DNA of 64,000 bases from Hanleya hanleyi (lineage: Eukaryota > Mollusca > Polyplacophora > Lepidopleurida > Hanleyidae): assembly GCA_036873755.1 (NCBI GenBank), contig JAVTVY010020624.1, positions 1-64,000 of the forward strand, written 5' to 3'. The translations under genes were made by a program, and so were the position numbers. Every line of letters begins with the position of its first letter. Within the stretch, counting starts at the first letter, position 1. The notes below the pieces were generated by a model. The model had not been told where the DNA came from. It ran no database searches and saw nothing but the letters and a program-made list of their open reading frames with translations. Below, piece by piece: positions 1 to 11,639 of the stretch.

Positions 1-146
1 CTAAACAGTACTGATCAAATAATTACAGTGTACTGGACAAAAACTGATCAGTGATGTTCAGATATCACACAGGTACTATTACGTAACATGTAAGACATGT
101 TACCCATGAAGACATTTAACAGAAGCCGATCCGTGCATACGGACAT

Positions 147-152
147 TTTATT
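147..152 (-). terminator. Poly(A) signal of the BEN-domain gene
   Basis: AATAAA on the minus strand (TTTATT on plus), about 46 bases past the stop codon at 198-200. It fits the 3' end of the minus-strand gene whose last coding exon is 198-360. Confidence 0.5.
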
Positions 153-197
153 GTATACAAAATAATGCAGGATACACATAAATATAGAGGGTATATA

Positions 198-3100
198 TTA
201 GAATGACATAATATCAGTGTGCCATGTTGTCACTGGGGAATGATGTGGGGAGCCTCTCTGTGCTTCTCCTTCCGTCTGTAGCACTTCTGTTCGCCATTCA
301 GTTTGGCCTTCATAGAATCCTGTATATCTTATCCTTGCCAGGAAACTTCTTGTGGTAGTACTTTAGCGAAAGGGGCAAAAGAAAATATTTAATTAGCACG
401 TCATTAAAAGACATTTAGAAGTAGGGCTGCAATGCAGGAAAGAAATGCATTAAACTTGCCAAAGGCTTGGAACCCCAATTTATATACTCAGTCAAATAGG
501 CAGCTGCAAGTTTGTGGGTAACCAAGTATAATACTTGGGCAATTTTACTTTGATTGGCTCCTTATTTAAGTATTACAGTATTTTATTATAGCGGGGTAAT
601 TTAATTTGAATATCTGGCTTGTGGGACGCTAAGCGCTCAAAATGTTTTTGTCAAAGTGGATAAAGCTGATAAAAGATCCGAGATATTTTCAAAGACAAGA
701 ACAATTACCTTGTATAGCAGTTATCTTGTCTTGATTCAATGAGTGGTTTTACGTCTGCATCAGGTCTAGTATTTGACTCCACATCAGTCAGCGTGTGTGT
801 AGCCATCTCAGCTCTTGTGAATAAAGCTGACAATAGATCCATGGCCATCTTTCGGGGAACACTCTGGATAATGTTCTGTACAACTCGTCTTGGCAGATAT
901 ACATTACCAGACACCACCGACTGAAAGATGATAAAATAACTGTTGTAATATTCTGCGTGAATATAAATAGCATCAACTTGTTTCAATAGGCTACCAAAAT
1001 GATCAGTCAGCTTTAGAAGACCCTTTAAGTATTTAAACTCACTATAAAATTGTTCTTCAGGTATCACTGTTTCAAACATATTGTGCTTATGTAAGGATAT
1101 CCCAATTTACCTTTCTCTATATATATCATTACATTCCTATGGATATAGAATAGGTCTTTGGATTATGGACGCGGATATTCTTTAATGGACGACGACTGAA
1201 TTATGAATGACGGACTAGACGCTTGTATTGGGCTAAGAGTTTGTAATGGAGTATAGATAAAGCCTTTTATTATTATGAACGATACAAAAACATATGACTT
1301 ACAAGGTCAACATCTAATTCGGTGGTATGCTGTGAGATGGCGAAAACTGGAGATTGCTGTCCCAGGGTACCTGGTGTCGGCATAGAGAGGACTCTGGTAC
1401 AAGTGAAGCAGCATGTACCATCGGTCTCTCTGGGGTAGTTGTCTCCTGAGCACAATTGCACTGACAGCTTTGCTTCACTTCCTGTACAAGTTGTGACAAG
1501 TCAAAACCATTCTTGGAAGATCTAATGAGGGAACAAAAAACAATGGAAATGTATTCGCAAATGCACCATAACATAATGAGGATAGTTAAATTACAATACG
1601 GATCATGTGTACATTCTCATGCTATTTAAATGAGGTAATTATATTATAAAGGAGATAATTCATTACGCTGAGAATCATGCATGTGCAAAATGCGAAACCA
1701 CTGATGGCTGATCTGAAGAAAAGCATTTGAGCAAATTTGTTTGGAAAATAGTTATTGCAGAATATATGTGTATAAGGACACTCTTCCATATATTTCCAAA
1801 TACATATTCATGCATACGTCTTATTCTCTTATTTGGCCATCTTGCATGTAGAAAGAATGCTGAGCCAGACTTACCTTTCAGACTTTGCAAATTTTCATGA
1901 AAATCGCCAATGTCTGCTCGTAGCTTCCTGTTTTCTTCCTCAATTCTTCGTAATGTCTGTCGCAGAGTGCCATCATCATCAGCAACACTCTCGATGTCGG
2001 AAACCTGGAAACAAAGGATTAAGTATTTGATCAGTTCATGGACTTTTTGAATGACAAACTAAATTGTAGGACTATTTCACTCACGAAAAATGCAAACACG
2101 AAAAATGAAAGCTACATGTAGATGTGATGGAGAAAACTATAGTATGGTTACATTATGTGGTGCACTGTCAATAATGTAATTTATACTTACATTAGCATAT
2201 GTTTCTGATGTTTCGGCAAACGAACCTTCCTCATCACTGTCGTCTTCTATAACTGGCAGAGTCTTCTACAAAATACATGATATATCAATTAGTTAAGAAT
2301 CATCTCTGTTTACAGCCCCATTCGCACAGTGTGACTTGTAGCAGCAACTTGTAGAATACAAGTAATTACTTGCTTTACGAGAATTGGCCTTATAAAATTT
2401 ACATTCAATCCAAGACACAAACAAAAATCAATAAATCAATAGCTACCTTAGAATATCTGCTCTGCCCCATAATATGGTCCAACCTGGATTTAAAACCACC
2501 AGTGTGAATAGTGGTCTTCTTCGTCTGAAAAGTTAAATAAATTTAATCCATTGTAACATTGTTGCTTAGATATATTTGTTATTTGAATTTATATTGCATA
2601 TCGTCATTAAATAATATTGCAATGGATCAACGCTAAATGAAAATGCAATCACAATGAAAATATTGAGAATGTACACTAATATGATTTTAACAATGTTGAT
2701 CATCCAGTCGTATTGGTCATGTAATATTGCCTGATGCTATTTCCTCTTTGGCGAAGAAGTAATTCAACAATAGACGCTGCATGATTTCCATGATCACATG
2801 TCTGCTCCGAGTCGATGAAATGTGCGCCTCGAACATTTCCGATTGGTTGCATGAAATGTTCTCATTTTCAAGATGTGGGTACAGATGTACAATTGAATTA
2901 TGCAGCAATCCTTAGCCTTGATCAAGAATAGTGCAATAAATAGACAATTAAAATATAGCCTGTTATCATGGTTATAAGAAATCGATCATAATTTATCCTG
3001 CTTTTCCTGGTCACATTTTTATCATAGCAAGTATCGGTTATGCCAACAGTGACTGTGTATTTGTTATCAATTTATTTTAATAAATATTACTTTGTGATTT

Positions 3101-3735
3101 CATCAGAACTTTGGTATGGAAATATTCTCAAATCTTTTGGAAATATAAGCAGGAAACGATAAACATTTCAAAACAACAAGTGAGGATGTCAACTGATTTA
3201 TTGAGAGCTAACATGCCCCCCCCCCCCCCTCAAACTTCCTAGCAAGTTAAATCCTACTGTTTGACATGAACAGGAAATACACAGCAGTGATGTGATATAA
3301 CCTATTTATCTCACCCTCAGGGGTATTTCCTTCAGGGCTGCATGGCCAATCTTCACATGAGGTCCCCAAGCCTGAGCTTTTCCAGCTTACAATGCAACAA
3401 TGGCAATGGGTAGATCTGAAAGGAATTTTGAGACAGATTGAGTTATGGATATTTCTTTGTGAATTCCAGGCTAAATGAGGCTAACTGATTTATTTCATTA
3501 ATTCTTACTGCAAATATAAGCTGCAGTAGTTACTGAGAAGATTATCAATGTTTTAATATGCCAAGTGTATGAAGAGAAACTTGTTGATAGTTAAAGCTCA
3601 TAGAGGGTCCACATTACAACATTCTGAGTTTAACTAGAAATTAGAATTGTTTTGCCAATTAAGTTATAACATTATAATTAGGCCTATATTTATAACTTAC
3701 TTACCATCACTACATGTAGCTTCACTCATCACCAT
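198..3735 (-). CDS. BEN-domain protein, multi-exon gene (eight exons seen, one probably missing)
   Basis: Minus-strand exons with GT-AG borders: 3705-3735 (ATG start just after a CAG acceptor), 3315-3385, 2447-2524, 2191-2265, 1875-2004, 1371-1521, 709-920 and 198-360. Reading phases agree from the first to the fifth exon and from 1371-1521 onward; between 1875 and 1521 they do not, so a small exon is probably missed. The 2191-2265 exon is acidic (VIEDDSDEEGSF). The 1875-2004 exon predicts a short coiled coil (LRRIEEENRKLR). The 709-920 exon holds VYLPRRVVQN...MAMDLLSALFTRAEMATHTLT, which resembles the core of the BEN domain, a DNA- and protein-binding module of chromatin regulators. The last exon reads 54 codons in the linked phase, but another frame gives YYHKKFPGKDKIY then stop, which looks more like a BEN C-terminus. 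BEND5/BEND6-like is a guess; the family is fairly sure, the full model is not. Confidence 0.6.
1137..1243. repeat. Dispersed ~105-bp repeat, copy 1
   Basis: The stretch starting GGAATAGGTCTTTGGATTAT... is almost identical to 48663-48757, differing at a few bases. Neither copy codes. This one lies in the intron between the 1371-1521 and 709-920 exons of the BEN gene; the other lies in the intron of zinc-finger gene E. Element class unknown. Confidence 0.8.
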
Positions 3736-5683
3736 CTGCAATACAGTTCTTTAAACCCCAATAGTTCCAGCTTAACATGGACAAATCAACTTTGTTTTCC
3801 TGCTGTTGTTGTTATTCTCAAATGACAGCATGGTGGCGCCACCAGTGGCCAATTAAAATATACCGGTACAGGGGAGATAACTCTCCTCAAATTGTTAAAT
3901 GAATGCCAGCAAGTCAATAGCAAATGTAATAGACTACCAGGAAATAGAATAATATTATCTGTATATAATTGGTGATAATGAAGAGGGTAGAGTATTCATT
4001 AATGGACTTTTTTTTTCTTGAAAATCATGTTAGAACTGGTGTATTCTTCTAAAATTATTTTCTTCATTATTTCCAAGTTGATTATAAAATCTTTGGATAC
4101 AACGGAAGTAACAGCAGCTCTTAACAAAGATCGGCTGTTCCAATTACGGTGCCGTAATTGCCACCCGCGCAACTGATGGATTTTTAACCTAGGCCTCAAT
4201 GGAGCGTAGCAGGTTTTTACTAAAAATCTTAGCTCAAACTTGAGATAAATTTCTACAACTTGGTGAAGAGAAAGATAGTACATCTCTTCAAATTATCATG
4301 CTAAAATGGATTCTGAACTATACTTTTTTGAAGTTTTTTTCCATATACTTCTGTGTTAAAATTAAGCTTTTCAGAGGGAGGAAAATCCCCCAGTGACATC
4401 ATTGTATCTACCAAAATGGGGAGGTATTAATTAACACACAATTATATGGGAGAAAACTCAGGATATTTCAGCCCCAATTTTATCACATAATGTGACCGTA
4501 TGTACTATATTTCCGTTGATAGCACAGCCGGTATATAACTTTTTGCTCATTCAGGTTAATCAGGGCGAACCGGTAAAAGATCATATTGCACTGTGGGGGG
4601 AGTTTGGTTCGCTGGGAAAAGTCATAACATGACGGGGGGAAGTCTTAACGGTATCTGTGAACAATGGTAGCATTAACTATTTGAAACAGCGCGAGCAGAA
4701 ATGATATTTCAGACCAGTTTAATGCAGTACTGTACCGGTAGAATAAGCCCACTTTATCTTTGATCGGGAAATTAACGCATTAGACAATGTGGAAGACTAC
4801 CCCCTGTTTTCCAACATTCAACTCTTGTAAATTATTTATTTATATTCGCTGCGATGCATGCTTATTTAGGCCTCCTCTGTCGTCCACTGAAACCCAAAAT
4901 TCTTTGTCGCGATACACACACATTGTATGAAGCTGTTTCTCTTTTGGAAATGCTATAAAACCAGAGAAGATGAAGAAAAAAGTACTAGTATTTATGTTTC
5001 CTCATTGTTATTGTTATTCATTATTTAATTATTTATTTTAATATCTAGCGCTGCAAAAGATCTTAAATTAACGAAGAAATGTACCGTGAAATTTAAATAA
5101 AACATTGAGTTGATGGGCCGCGAAATCCGTATGGGAAGCGGCCGTTAAACTGCAAGTTCAATCAATCAAAAAATGTACATTTCTACATCTGCTGCCTTAT
5201 CTGCTGGAAATCACCATGAGGGGATATTTTTTTATTCATTGGAAGATATTTATTTTGTGTCAATAAACAATTGAACTATAAGGTGAAAATTCCCAATTAT
5301 TAAATTCTGCAGATAGTAAGCTTATACTTTATTTTCTATATTTGATGAACTGTTCAAATTTACTTGATCGATTGTCCAAAAATGTAGATTAATTTTGATC
5401 TCAATAAGCTTATTGAACAATCAGATGGTTTACAACAGTATGGACACTTCCTATTTGCGGTCTTAACTATGAATAGTTAAGAACCATATACATCTAAAAT
5501 GATTACATGTACATGGTCAACTAACATTTTGTAATGAATCACTTTAGATGTTTTTTGTCTCCTTTGGAGTAAAGCGAATGTAAAGTTTGGTTTTCAAGAA
5601 GATTGTTTACCATGTTAGTATTTGTATATATATGCATATTCTGAATCTGTATTTAAGAATTGCATTATTATGTCATTGTATAG
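3736..5683. other. No gene recognised
   Basis: This is an AT-rich stretch between the divergent BEN gene (minus) and the unidentified plus-strand exons. It could contain the BEN promoter and earlier exons of the plus gene. The 94-codon minus-strand frame at 3999-4283 is low complexity with no recognisable domain. Confidence 0.4.
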
Positions 5684-7346
5684 TACATTTGCTGATCTCT
5701 GCCGTGGACTAACAAATACTGAAATCGAGGTAATGCGCTAACATGCTCCTTTTTCTGATTTTTAATTCCATTTCCACAGTTACCAAAATTCCATCGAAGA
5801 CCCCAATTTACAGAGATTTAAAAAACAGAATCTATTTAATCTATTAGGATTTACTGCCTCGATTGATGTAATTAGAAGTCTATAGAAATTCCGAATGTAG
5901 AATTTACATGTTTATATTGGGTTTTAATTTGTGTATCAGAAATTGGATTAAATTAATATCTTCCAATAAATTAATCAATGAAGCATTGTATCAGTTGGAT
6001 CATATATCATTACATGTATATAAGCTTACATACTCGTGCTAATATTTGCGAATGATAACAGACAAAATACTTTGATTTCTTGCCTTATGTTCAATATTTG
6101 TAAATATGTATCATGCAGAAATAAATAATAAAAAAACATTGCTTTTATGAGATTTTTCACATTTTCCACCTATTATGCGCAATGTATGCATGTAAAATGT
6201 GTTTGGTTCCTCACACTGTCACATGTGAAGGACAAAAACAATTCTTAATGGATATAATGGCTGTCCTATAGGACACATACATGTTCTATAGCATAGAATA
6301 ATCCATCCTATAGGACAGATTTTTCTATCCCTTAGGATCCTATAGGACAGAATTATCTGTTTGCATAATCTTCACTGATAAAGCTGCACTTTCATGCATG
6401 CTGTAATCCCAGCACACAGCTCGCGTGAAAACATTTTATGCGAAGTTTATTATATGTGGTATCGTACATAAATCACACAAACCATATCCTACTTCACTAA
6501 AAAATCCTTTCAGGTGCTTGCCTGGAATTCATGTTGTTTTTATCGTCATAAAATGGGGTCTTGGTCATGATTTCGTAGGAATTTGCTGAATTTTTTTTTA
6601 GACTCGCACGATTTATTTAAACTCGGTCGGGTAACCAGAAACAGACATACATTTCTTTTTGGCCTTACCCTGCCCTTTCCTCCTCGTCAGACCCTACCCT
6701 ATCCTCCTCCTCTGAATCTGCTCTTTCCTACACCTCTGACGCTGCCCTTTCCTTCTCCTCCTCTGGCCCTAACCTTCTCTTCTCATCTGACCGGGTCTGT
6801 TCCTCGACCTCCTCTGACCCGCCCCTTTCTTCTTTAAATCTCCCTCCTGTCTAAACCTCTTCCCTGCTCCTGTGGCTCAAAGTACTCATTTTCCCACTAC
6901 TTCTGACATATTATACATTGTCCTGCAGGATTTCATTTAGTTGTTTCCGAGTCTTTTTGGAAGTTGACTGGAAATATATTATATGTTAAACATGAACTCG
7001 TATAAACTTCCAATGATGGGGCATTGAAGAGTTATGTACAGAAGGGGAGGGGGTGGCTAAAACAAATTTTAGATTTTTAGTTGGGGGAGGGTGGTGGTAT
7101 AAAATTCTAAATATTTTGCATATGTAATAACTTATTGTGCCCCTAGACTCATGTGTGTGGGGTTTTTTCAGCATTTCATCATCAGTATTTTTGAAAGAAG
7201 CAATTTATATAGCATAAATAAAGCCGAACTGGTCTTATGTTACTAGCGTAACAGTTTCATCATTTTTTTTTGTCTTTCAGATAGTAATACCAGGCAACGT
7301 GATTACATCAGAACATGAAGTCCTCATGCTCCTTCAACAGTGCTGA
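5684..7346 (+). CDS. Last two exons of an unidentified plus-strand gene
   Basis: Exon 5684-5729 (acceptor TATAG, donor GAG|GTAATG) and terminal exon 7281-7346 (acceptor TGTCTTTCAG, stop TGA at 7344-7346) join in phase 0. They encode TFADLCRGLTNTEIE followed by IVIPGNVITSEHEVLMLLQQ and a cysteine. An AATAAA at 7811-7816 fits as the poly(A) signal, giving a ~470-base 3' UTR. I do not recognise the family, and earlier exons, expected to the left, were not found. Consistent phase, both splice sites and the poly(A) signal support a real gene end; the short coding length keeps confidence low. Confidence 0.35.
6255..6355. repeat. Cluster of TCCTATAGGA palindromes
   Basis: TGTCCTATAGGACA (a perfect 14-base palindrome) is followed within 100 bases by two further CCTATAGGACAG copies and related CTATAG words. 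It lies in the intron between the two plus-strand exons. Function unknown. Confidence 0.6.
6655..6880 (+). repeat. Pyrimidine-rich imperfect minisatellite
   Basis: Repeated units of the form CTCTGACCCTGCCCTTTCCT with strong strand asymmetry (C and T on plus). The 84-codon frame over it is low complexity (proline, leucine, phenylalanine) and is not regarded as a gene. Confidence 0.6.
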
Positions 7347-7565
7347 CCAATCCTCTCTGCTCAGGAAAGAATCATGGGAGACAGTTGAGATATAGACTAT
7401 GGTGCATATAAATCACTTGTGCGCATTGATAAACTTGGACATTTTTACCGCCACAACAAATATTACTATCATTATCACGGTTATTGTACATTAATTATAT
7501 ATGCTCTCCAGTTCATCATGATCATGGCCGCCAAGGACAGACCATTCCAATCATCTTGGAAACAT

Positions 7566-7677
7566 TGTACTTGGTTCTCTTCCTAGTATCAGTTGTACTT
7601 GGTTCTCTTCATAGTATCAGTTGTACTTGGTTCTCTTTCTATTATCAGTTGTACTTGGTTCTCTTTCTATTATCAGT
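7566..7677 (+). repeat. 28-bp tandem repeat, four copies
   Basis: Four back-to-back copies of a 28-base unit starting TGTACTTGGTTCTCTT and ending TATCAGT; the last two copies are identical. It sits in the predicted 3' UTR of the plus-strand gene. Confidence 0.85.
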
Positions 7678-7810
7678 TGATATATCTATGTTGTGTATTA
7701 TTGTGATGGAATGTAGTCTTTTAACGATTGATTGTTTAACACATCCATTCGAATGGAATTATGTATGATTTTGCAAATATCAGCATGTAAATTCAATGGA
7801 CAGTGAATAC

Positions 7811-7816
7811 AATAAA
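7811..7816 (+). terminator. Poly(A) signal of the plus-strand gene
   Basis: AATAAA about 465 bases after the predicted stop codon at 7344-7346; a second AATAAA follows about 15 bases later. Confidence 0.4.
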
Positions 7817-8450
7817 GTGGTATAAAATAAAACAGTTGATATGGACTGCTTGAATCTTTTAGACTCGTACAGTAAAGTGTGATGAGACTAGTACACTACC
7901 CATTCTGCACTAGCCAATCAGATCATTGCCGTTCAAAACTGTCCAAGGAGAAAGGTGCAGGATTTGTGTGTACACAGCTTGCACATGTGCACAATAATGT
8001 TACATCAGGTCATCAGGAAGTGGCCTCGATTCAGTCTTACATGTCACCCGAAGATGGAAGGTCATCCCACACATCCCTAGCTTTCATAACTTCCAAGTTC
8101 TGAGTGAGCGATCATGTTACTGTGACAGGTCAAAGATCAACAACACAATGTCTCATGTCATTTTATTTTGTTATCCATTTGTAAACGAAGGGATGAAATC
8201 CATCTGAACTACGCTGCTATTCTTGGCTAGAAAATATGATAATTTAATGATTTCTGAGGCAATGAACATTCACAAAAACTCTGTGGTTGGTTGAATTTTC
8301 TTCCATTTTCCTTAAAACAGACCATGAATATGACAGATTCCATTTAAAATTTGAATTGACCAATCAAATCCCATGATGCAAAGTTGGTTCTCCATTCGAA
8401 AAACACTCCTGGGAAGAACGCTATGATATAGCATTGAACTATTTCATCAC

Positions 8451-8869
8451 TATGTCAGTACTGTTTTACCACTGTAATATTTTACAGTACTGAAATATTA
8501 CAGTACTGATAAAGTGCTGAAATATTACAGAACTGATAAAATGCTGAAAGATTTCAGTACTGTTTGAGTATTATTTCAGTACTGGAATATTTCAGAACTG
8601 GCACAGTACTGAAATTTTACAGTACTGATACAGTACTGAAATATCACAGTATTGATAAAATGCTGAAAAATTATAGTACTGTTTGATTTCAGTACTGTTA
8701 CAGTACAGTACAATTTCAGTACTGACTCAGTACTGTAATAGTTCAGTACTGTTTCAGTACCGAAACAGCACTTATATATCAGTACTGTTTCAGTGCAGTT
8801 ATATTTCAGTACTGTTTCAGTACTTTGGTAGAAATGTACTGAAACAGTACTGACGCTATTTTTACTGTG
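8451..8869. repeat. CAGTACTG palindrome array with a transposon-like right end
   Basis: CAGTACTG (self-complementary) and close variants occur more than a dozen times, spaced roughly 20-30 bases apart. The right end reads TTTTTACTGTG next to TA, and finger-coding sequence resumes at once, as expected for a TA-targeting inverted-repeat element inserted in zinc-finger array A. No matching left terminus was identified. The minus-strand frame across it is an artefact of the repeat. Confidence 0.65.
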
Positions 8870-9194
8870 TAGTGCTATACGGGCATATTGAGCATTTGAA
8901 TGACTTTTCACCAGTATGAGTTCTTTCCTGTTGCCTTAGGTCTCCACTCTGTGTACAGCTGAATGGGCACAGTGGACATTTGAATGGGTTTTCTCCAATA
9001 TGAGTTCTTTCATGTTTCCTTAGGTTTCCACTCTGTGTACATCTGAATGGGCACAGTGGGCATTTGAATGGCTTTTCACCAGTATGAGAGCGTTCATGTC
9101 GTTTCAGGCTTCCACTTGTTGTACAGGTATACGGGCATATTGAGCATTTGAATGGCTTTTCACCAGTATGAGTTCTTTCATGTTGCCTTAGGTC
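8865..9194 (-). pseudogene. Zinc-finger array downstream of the gene A stop codon
   Basis: Past the TGA at 9195-9197 the frame stays open for about 110 more codons. It completes finger 13 and adds fingers 14-16 plus the start of finger 17. A TAA at 8862-8864, inside the CAGTACTG element, then ends it. Finger 16 has LRQQERTH, so its first zinc-binding histidine is glutamine. Either this is the recently lost 3' end of gene A, or the TGA is an allele, a sequencing error or read through. Confidence 0.6.
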
Positions 9195-10553
9195 TCAACT
9201 CTGTGTACAGTTGAATGGGCACAATGGACATTTGAATGGCTTTTCCCCAGTATGAGTTCTTTCATGTTGCCTTAGGTGTCCACTCTGTGTACAGCTGAAT
9301 GGGCACAGTGGACATTTGAATGGTTTTTCCCCAGTATGAGTTCTTCCATGTTGCCTTAGGTGTCCACTCTGTGTACATCTGAATGGGCACAGTGGGCATT
9401 TGAATGGCCTTTTAGCAGTATGAGAGCGTTCATGTCGTTTCAGGCTTCCACTTGTTGTACAGGTATACGGGCATATTGAGCATTTGAATGGCTTTTCACC
9501 AGTATGAGTTCTTTCATGTTGCCTTAGGTGTCCACTCTGTGTACAGCTGAATGGGCACAGTGGACATTTGAATGGCTTTTCGCCAGTATGAGTTCTTTCA
9601 TGTTGCCTTAGGTCTCCACTCTGTGTACATCTGAATGGGCACAATGGGCATTTGAGTGGCTTTTCACCAGTATGAGAGAGTTCATGTCGTTTCAGGCTTC
9701 CACTTGTTGTACAGGTATACGGGCATATTGAGCATTTGAATGGCTTTTCACCAGTATGAGTTCTTTCATGTTGCCTTAGGTTTTCACTCTGTGTACATCT
9801 GAATGGGCACAATGGGTATTTGAATGGCTTTTCACCAGTATGAGAGAGTTCATGTCGTTTCAGGCTTCCACTTGTTGTACAGGTATACGGGCATATTGAG
9901 CATTTGAATGGCCTTTCACCAGTATGAGTTCTTTCATGTTGCCTAAGTTGTCCGCTCTGTTTACAGCTGAATGGGCACAGTGGACATTTGAATGGCTTTT
10001 CGCCAGTATGAGTTCTTTCATGTTTCCTTAGGTATCCACTCTGTTTACAGCTGAATGAGCACAGTGGACATTTGAATGGCTTTTCACCAGTATGAGTTCT
10101 TTCATGCTGCTTTAGGTTTCTATTTGTTATAGTGCTATATGGGCATATTGAGCATTTGAATGGCTTTTCACCAGTATGAGTTCTTTCATGTCGCCTTAGG
10201 TATCCACTCTGTTTACAGCTGAATAGGCACAGTGGACTTTTGAATGGCTTTTCACCAGTACAAGTTATTTCATGCTGCTTTAGGTGCCTACAGCAATATG
10301 ACCCTTTTGCTTTGTTGCGACTTTCATGTGGGTGTAATTTAACAAGTGCTGACGGTGACTTGGGTGAGACTTCCCTGAATTCCACGATGTCTCTCTTTGT
10401 TTCAGAATGATCAGTAGCTGATTCCCGAATATGTGTCATGTTTATCTCCGCATTGCTCCTCAATTTGTGATCAACCTGGTATAAGGTCACTGGATAAGGT
10501 CTGTCTGGACCCATGGTCATCTTGTCAGCCGCTGTATAGTTGTCTGAATTATC
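9195..10553 (-). CDS. Zinc-finger gene A, exon 2: DRPYPVTLYQVD motif plus C2H2 array
   Basis: The exon begins at a TTTTAG acceptor (first codon GAT at 10551-10553, phase 0), so the ATG usually picked at 10520 is internal. The order is DNSDNY..., then DRPYPVTLYQVDHKLRSN, a charged linker (REVSPKSPSALVKL), a degenerate YCC...HLKQH element, then 12 full C2H2 fingers with TGEKPFKC linkers and a 13th cut by TGA at 9195-9197. Most fingers read CPLCPFSC or CSICPYTC, carrying an extra cysteine. Finger 1 (FKSPLC) and finger 6 (FKYPLC) lack the first zinc ligand. Role by family: nuclear sequence-specific DNA binding, probably regulatory. It joins exon 1 at 12956-13228 across a 2402-base intron, giving about 543 residues. 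Closest relatives here are gene D and, more distantly, gene E. Confidence 0.75.
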   Translation of the reverse strand, partial: DNSDNYTAADKMTMGPDRPYPVTLYQVDHKLRSNAEINMTHIRESATDHSETKRDIVEFREVSPKSPSALVKLHPHESRNKAKGSYCCRHLKQHEITCTGEKPFKSPLCLFSCKQSGYLRRHERTHTGEKPFKCSICPYSTITNRNLKQHERTHTGEKPFKCPLCSFSCKQSGYLRKHERTHTGEKPFKCPLCPFSCKQSGQLRQHERTHTGERPFKCSICPYTCTTSGSLKRHELSHTGEKPFKYPLCPFRCTQSENLRQHERTHTGEKPFKCSICPYTCTTSGSLKRHELSHTGEKPLKCPLCPFRCTQSGDLRQHERTHTGEKPFKCPLCPFSCTQSGHLRQHERTHTGEKPFKCSICPYTCTTSGSLKRHERSHTAKRPFKCPLCPFRCTQSGHLRQHGRTHTGEKPFKCPLCPFSCTQSGHLRQHERTHTGEKPFKCPLCPFNCTQS

Positions 10554-11639
10554 CTAAAACAAGGAACCAACCAATAATAAGATATCCTCAGATCTATCAG
10601 TTATATACTGTTAAAGCTCAGACTCAAAAGTCGCAAAAAGCAGCATCGACTGATTTTTCAAATTGTGTTATCGTCTGTTTTGTTTTTTGTTTTTGCTTTT
10701 TCTTTACATTATAGCATGGAGTTTTCAATATATGCAAAATATGACACCTAAATAACAAAAATAATATTTCGATGTAATAGCACGGCCGATATGGCGACTT
10801 TGAAAACGTTAAAATCGTTTTGGTTCAAGGTGTCGTATGTTAGACTATACAAACAATTCCATCCTAAAATGTATGCGAAAAGTCAAAAACAGACAAAAGC
10901 CCGATTTAAAACTGTTTTATATCACTTTAGACTGTGAGCGTTAACAAAATCAAACGTGAGTATTTTCTTTGAACAAAACACAGCTTATTATGCAAAGTCA
11001 CAAACATTATATTTTTACTTTACTAACGCCGTATTGGCGCATTTACAAAGCCATCCTCGCGAGCCAGTGTATCAATCGATAGGTTACGATCGATACACTG
11101 GCTTGGTTAGGTACCGATAGCAGTTCTGGATATAAGTAACTCGGGAGGTTAACACTAAACCGAACCAATCAGTAAGTGCCCTGAAACGGCTCATCAGGCC
11201 AATCCGCAGCGAGGTTTGAATTAGGACTGGTTTGATTTCAACGTCGGCCAGACTGCCCTTGAAGTTAGGCTGAAATCAACATCGGGTGTCAAAGCAAAAC
11301 CGCAGGCTTCAGACACCGACGCGGTTATTCAAAACATCCACTTGGGATGAAATGTACGAGATTGTGTAATAGACGCAATGACTCGAGAACTCATCCGAAT
11401 CACTAAAAAGGTCCAGGTAAACCCTCTGCGAGGATTTAAGGATTACCTGGACTTGTGCATATGTTACAAAGTCGGTGACATGGCGTGTGGAGAGAAAAGC
11501 GCGTCGAAATAGCCAGGGCTCTAATAAGTGTCGCGTGCCAAGAATGTCATTCTGATGTCACCGCAACTAACCCGTGCTGTGAGTACTGCAGCATTGAACA
11601 ACATCAGGACTATTTTTCAGTTTTGTTTTCGCTGTCAAA

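Noticed and set aside
8576..8911. 111-codon minus-strand frame rich in TETVL repeats
   Set aside because: A translation of the CAGTACTG palindrome array running into finger sequence; no start context and no domain.
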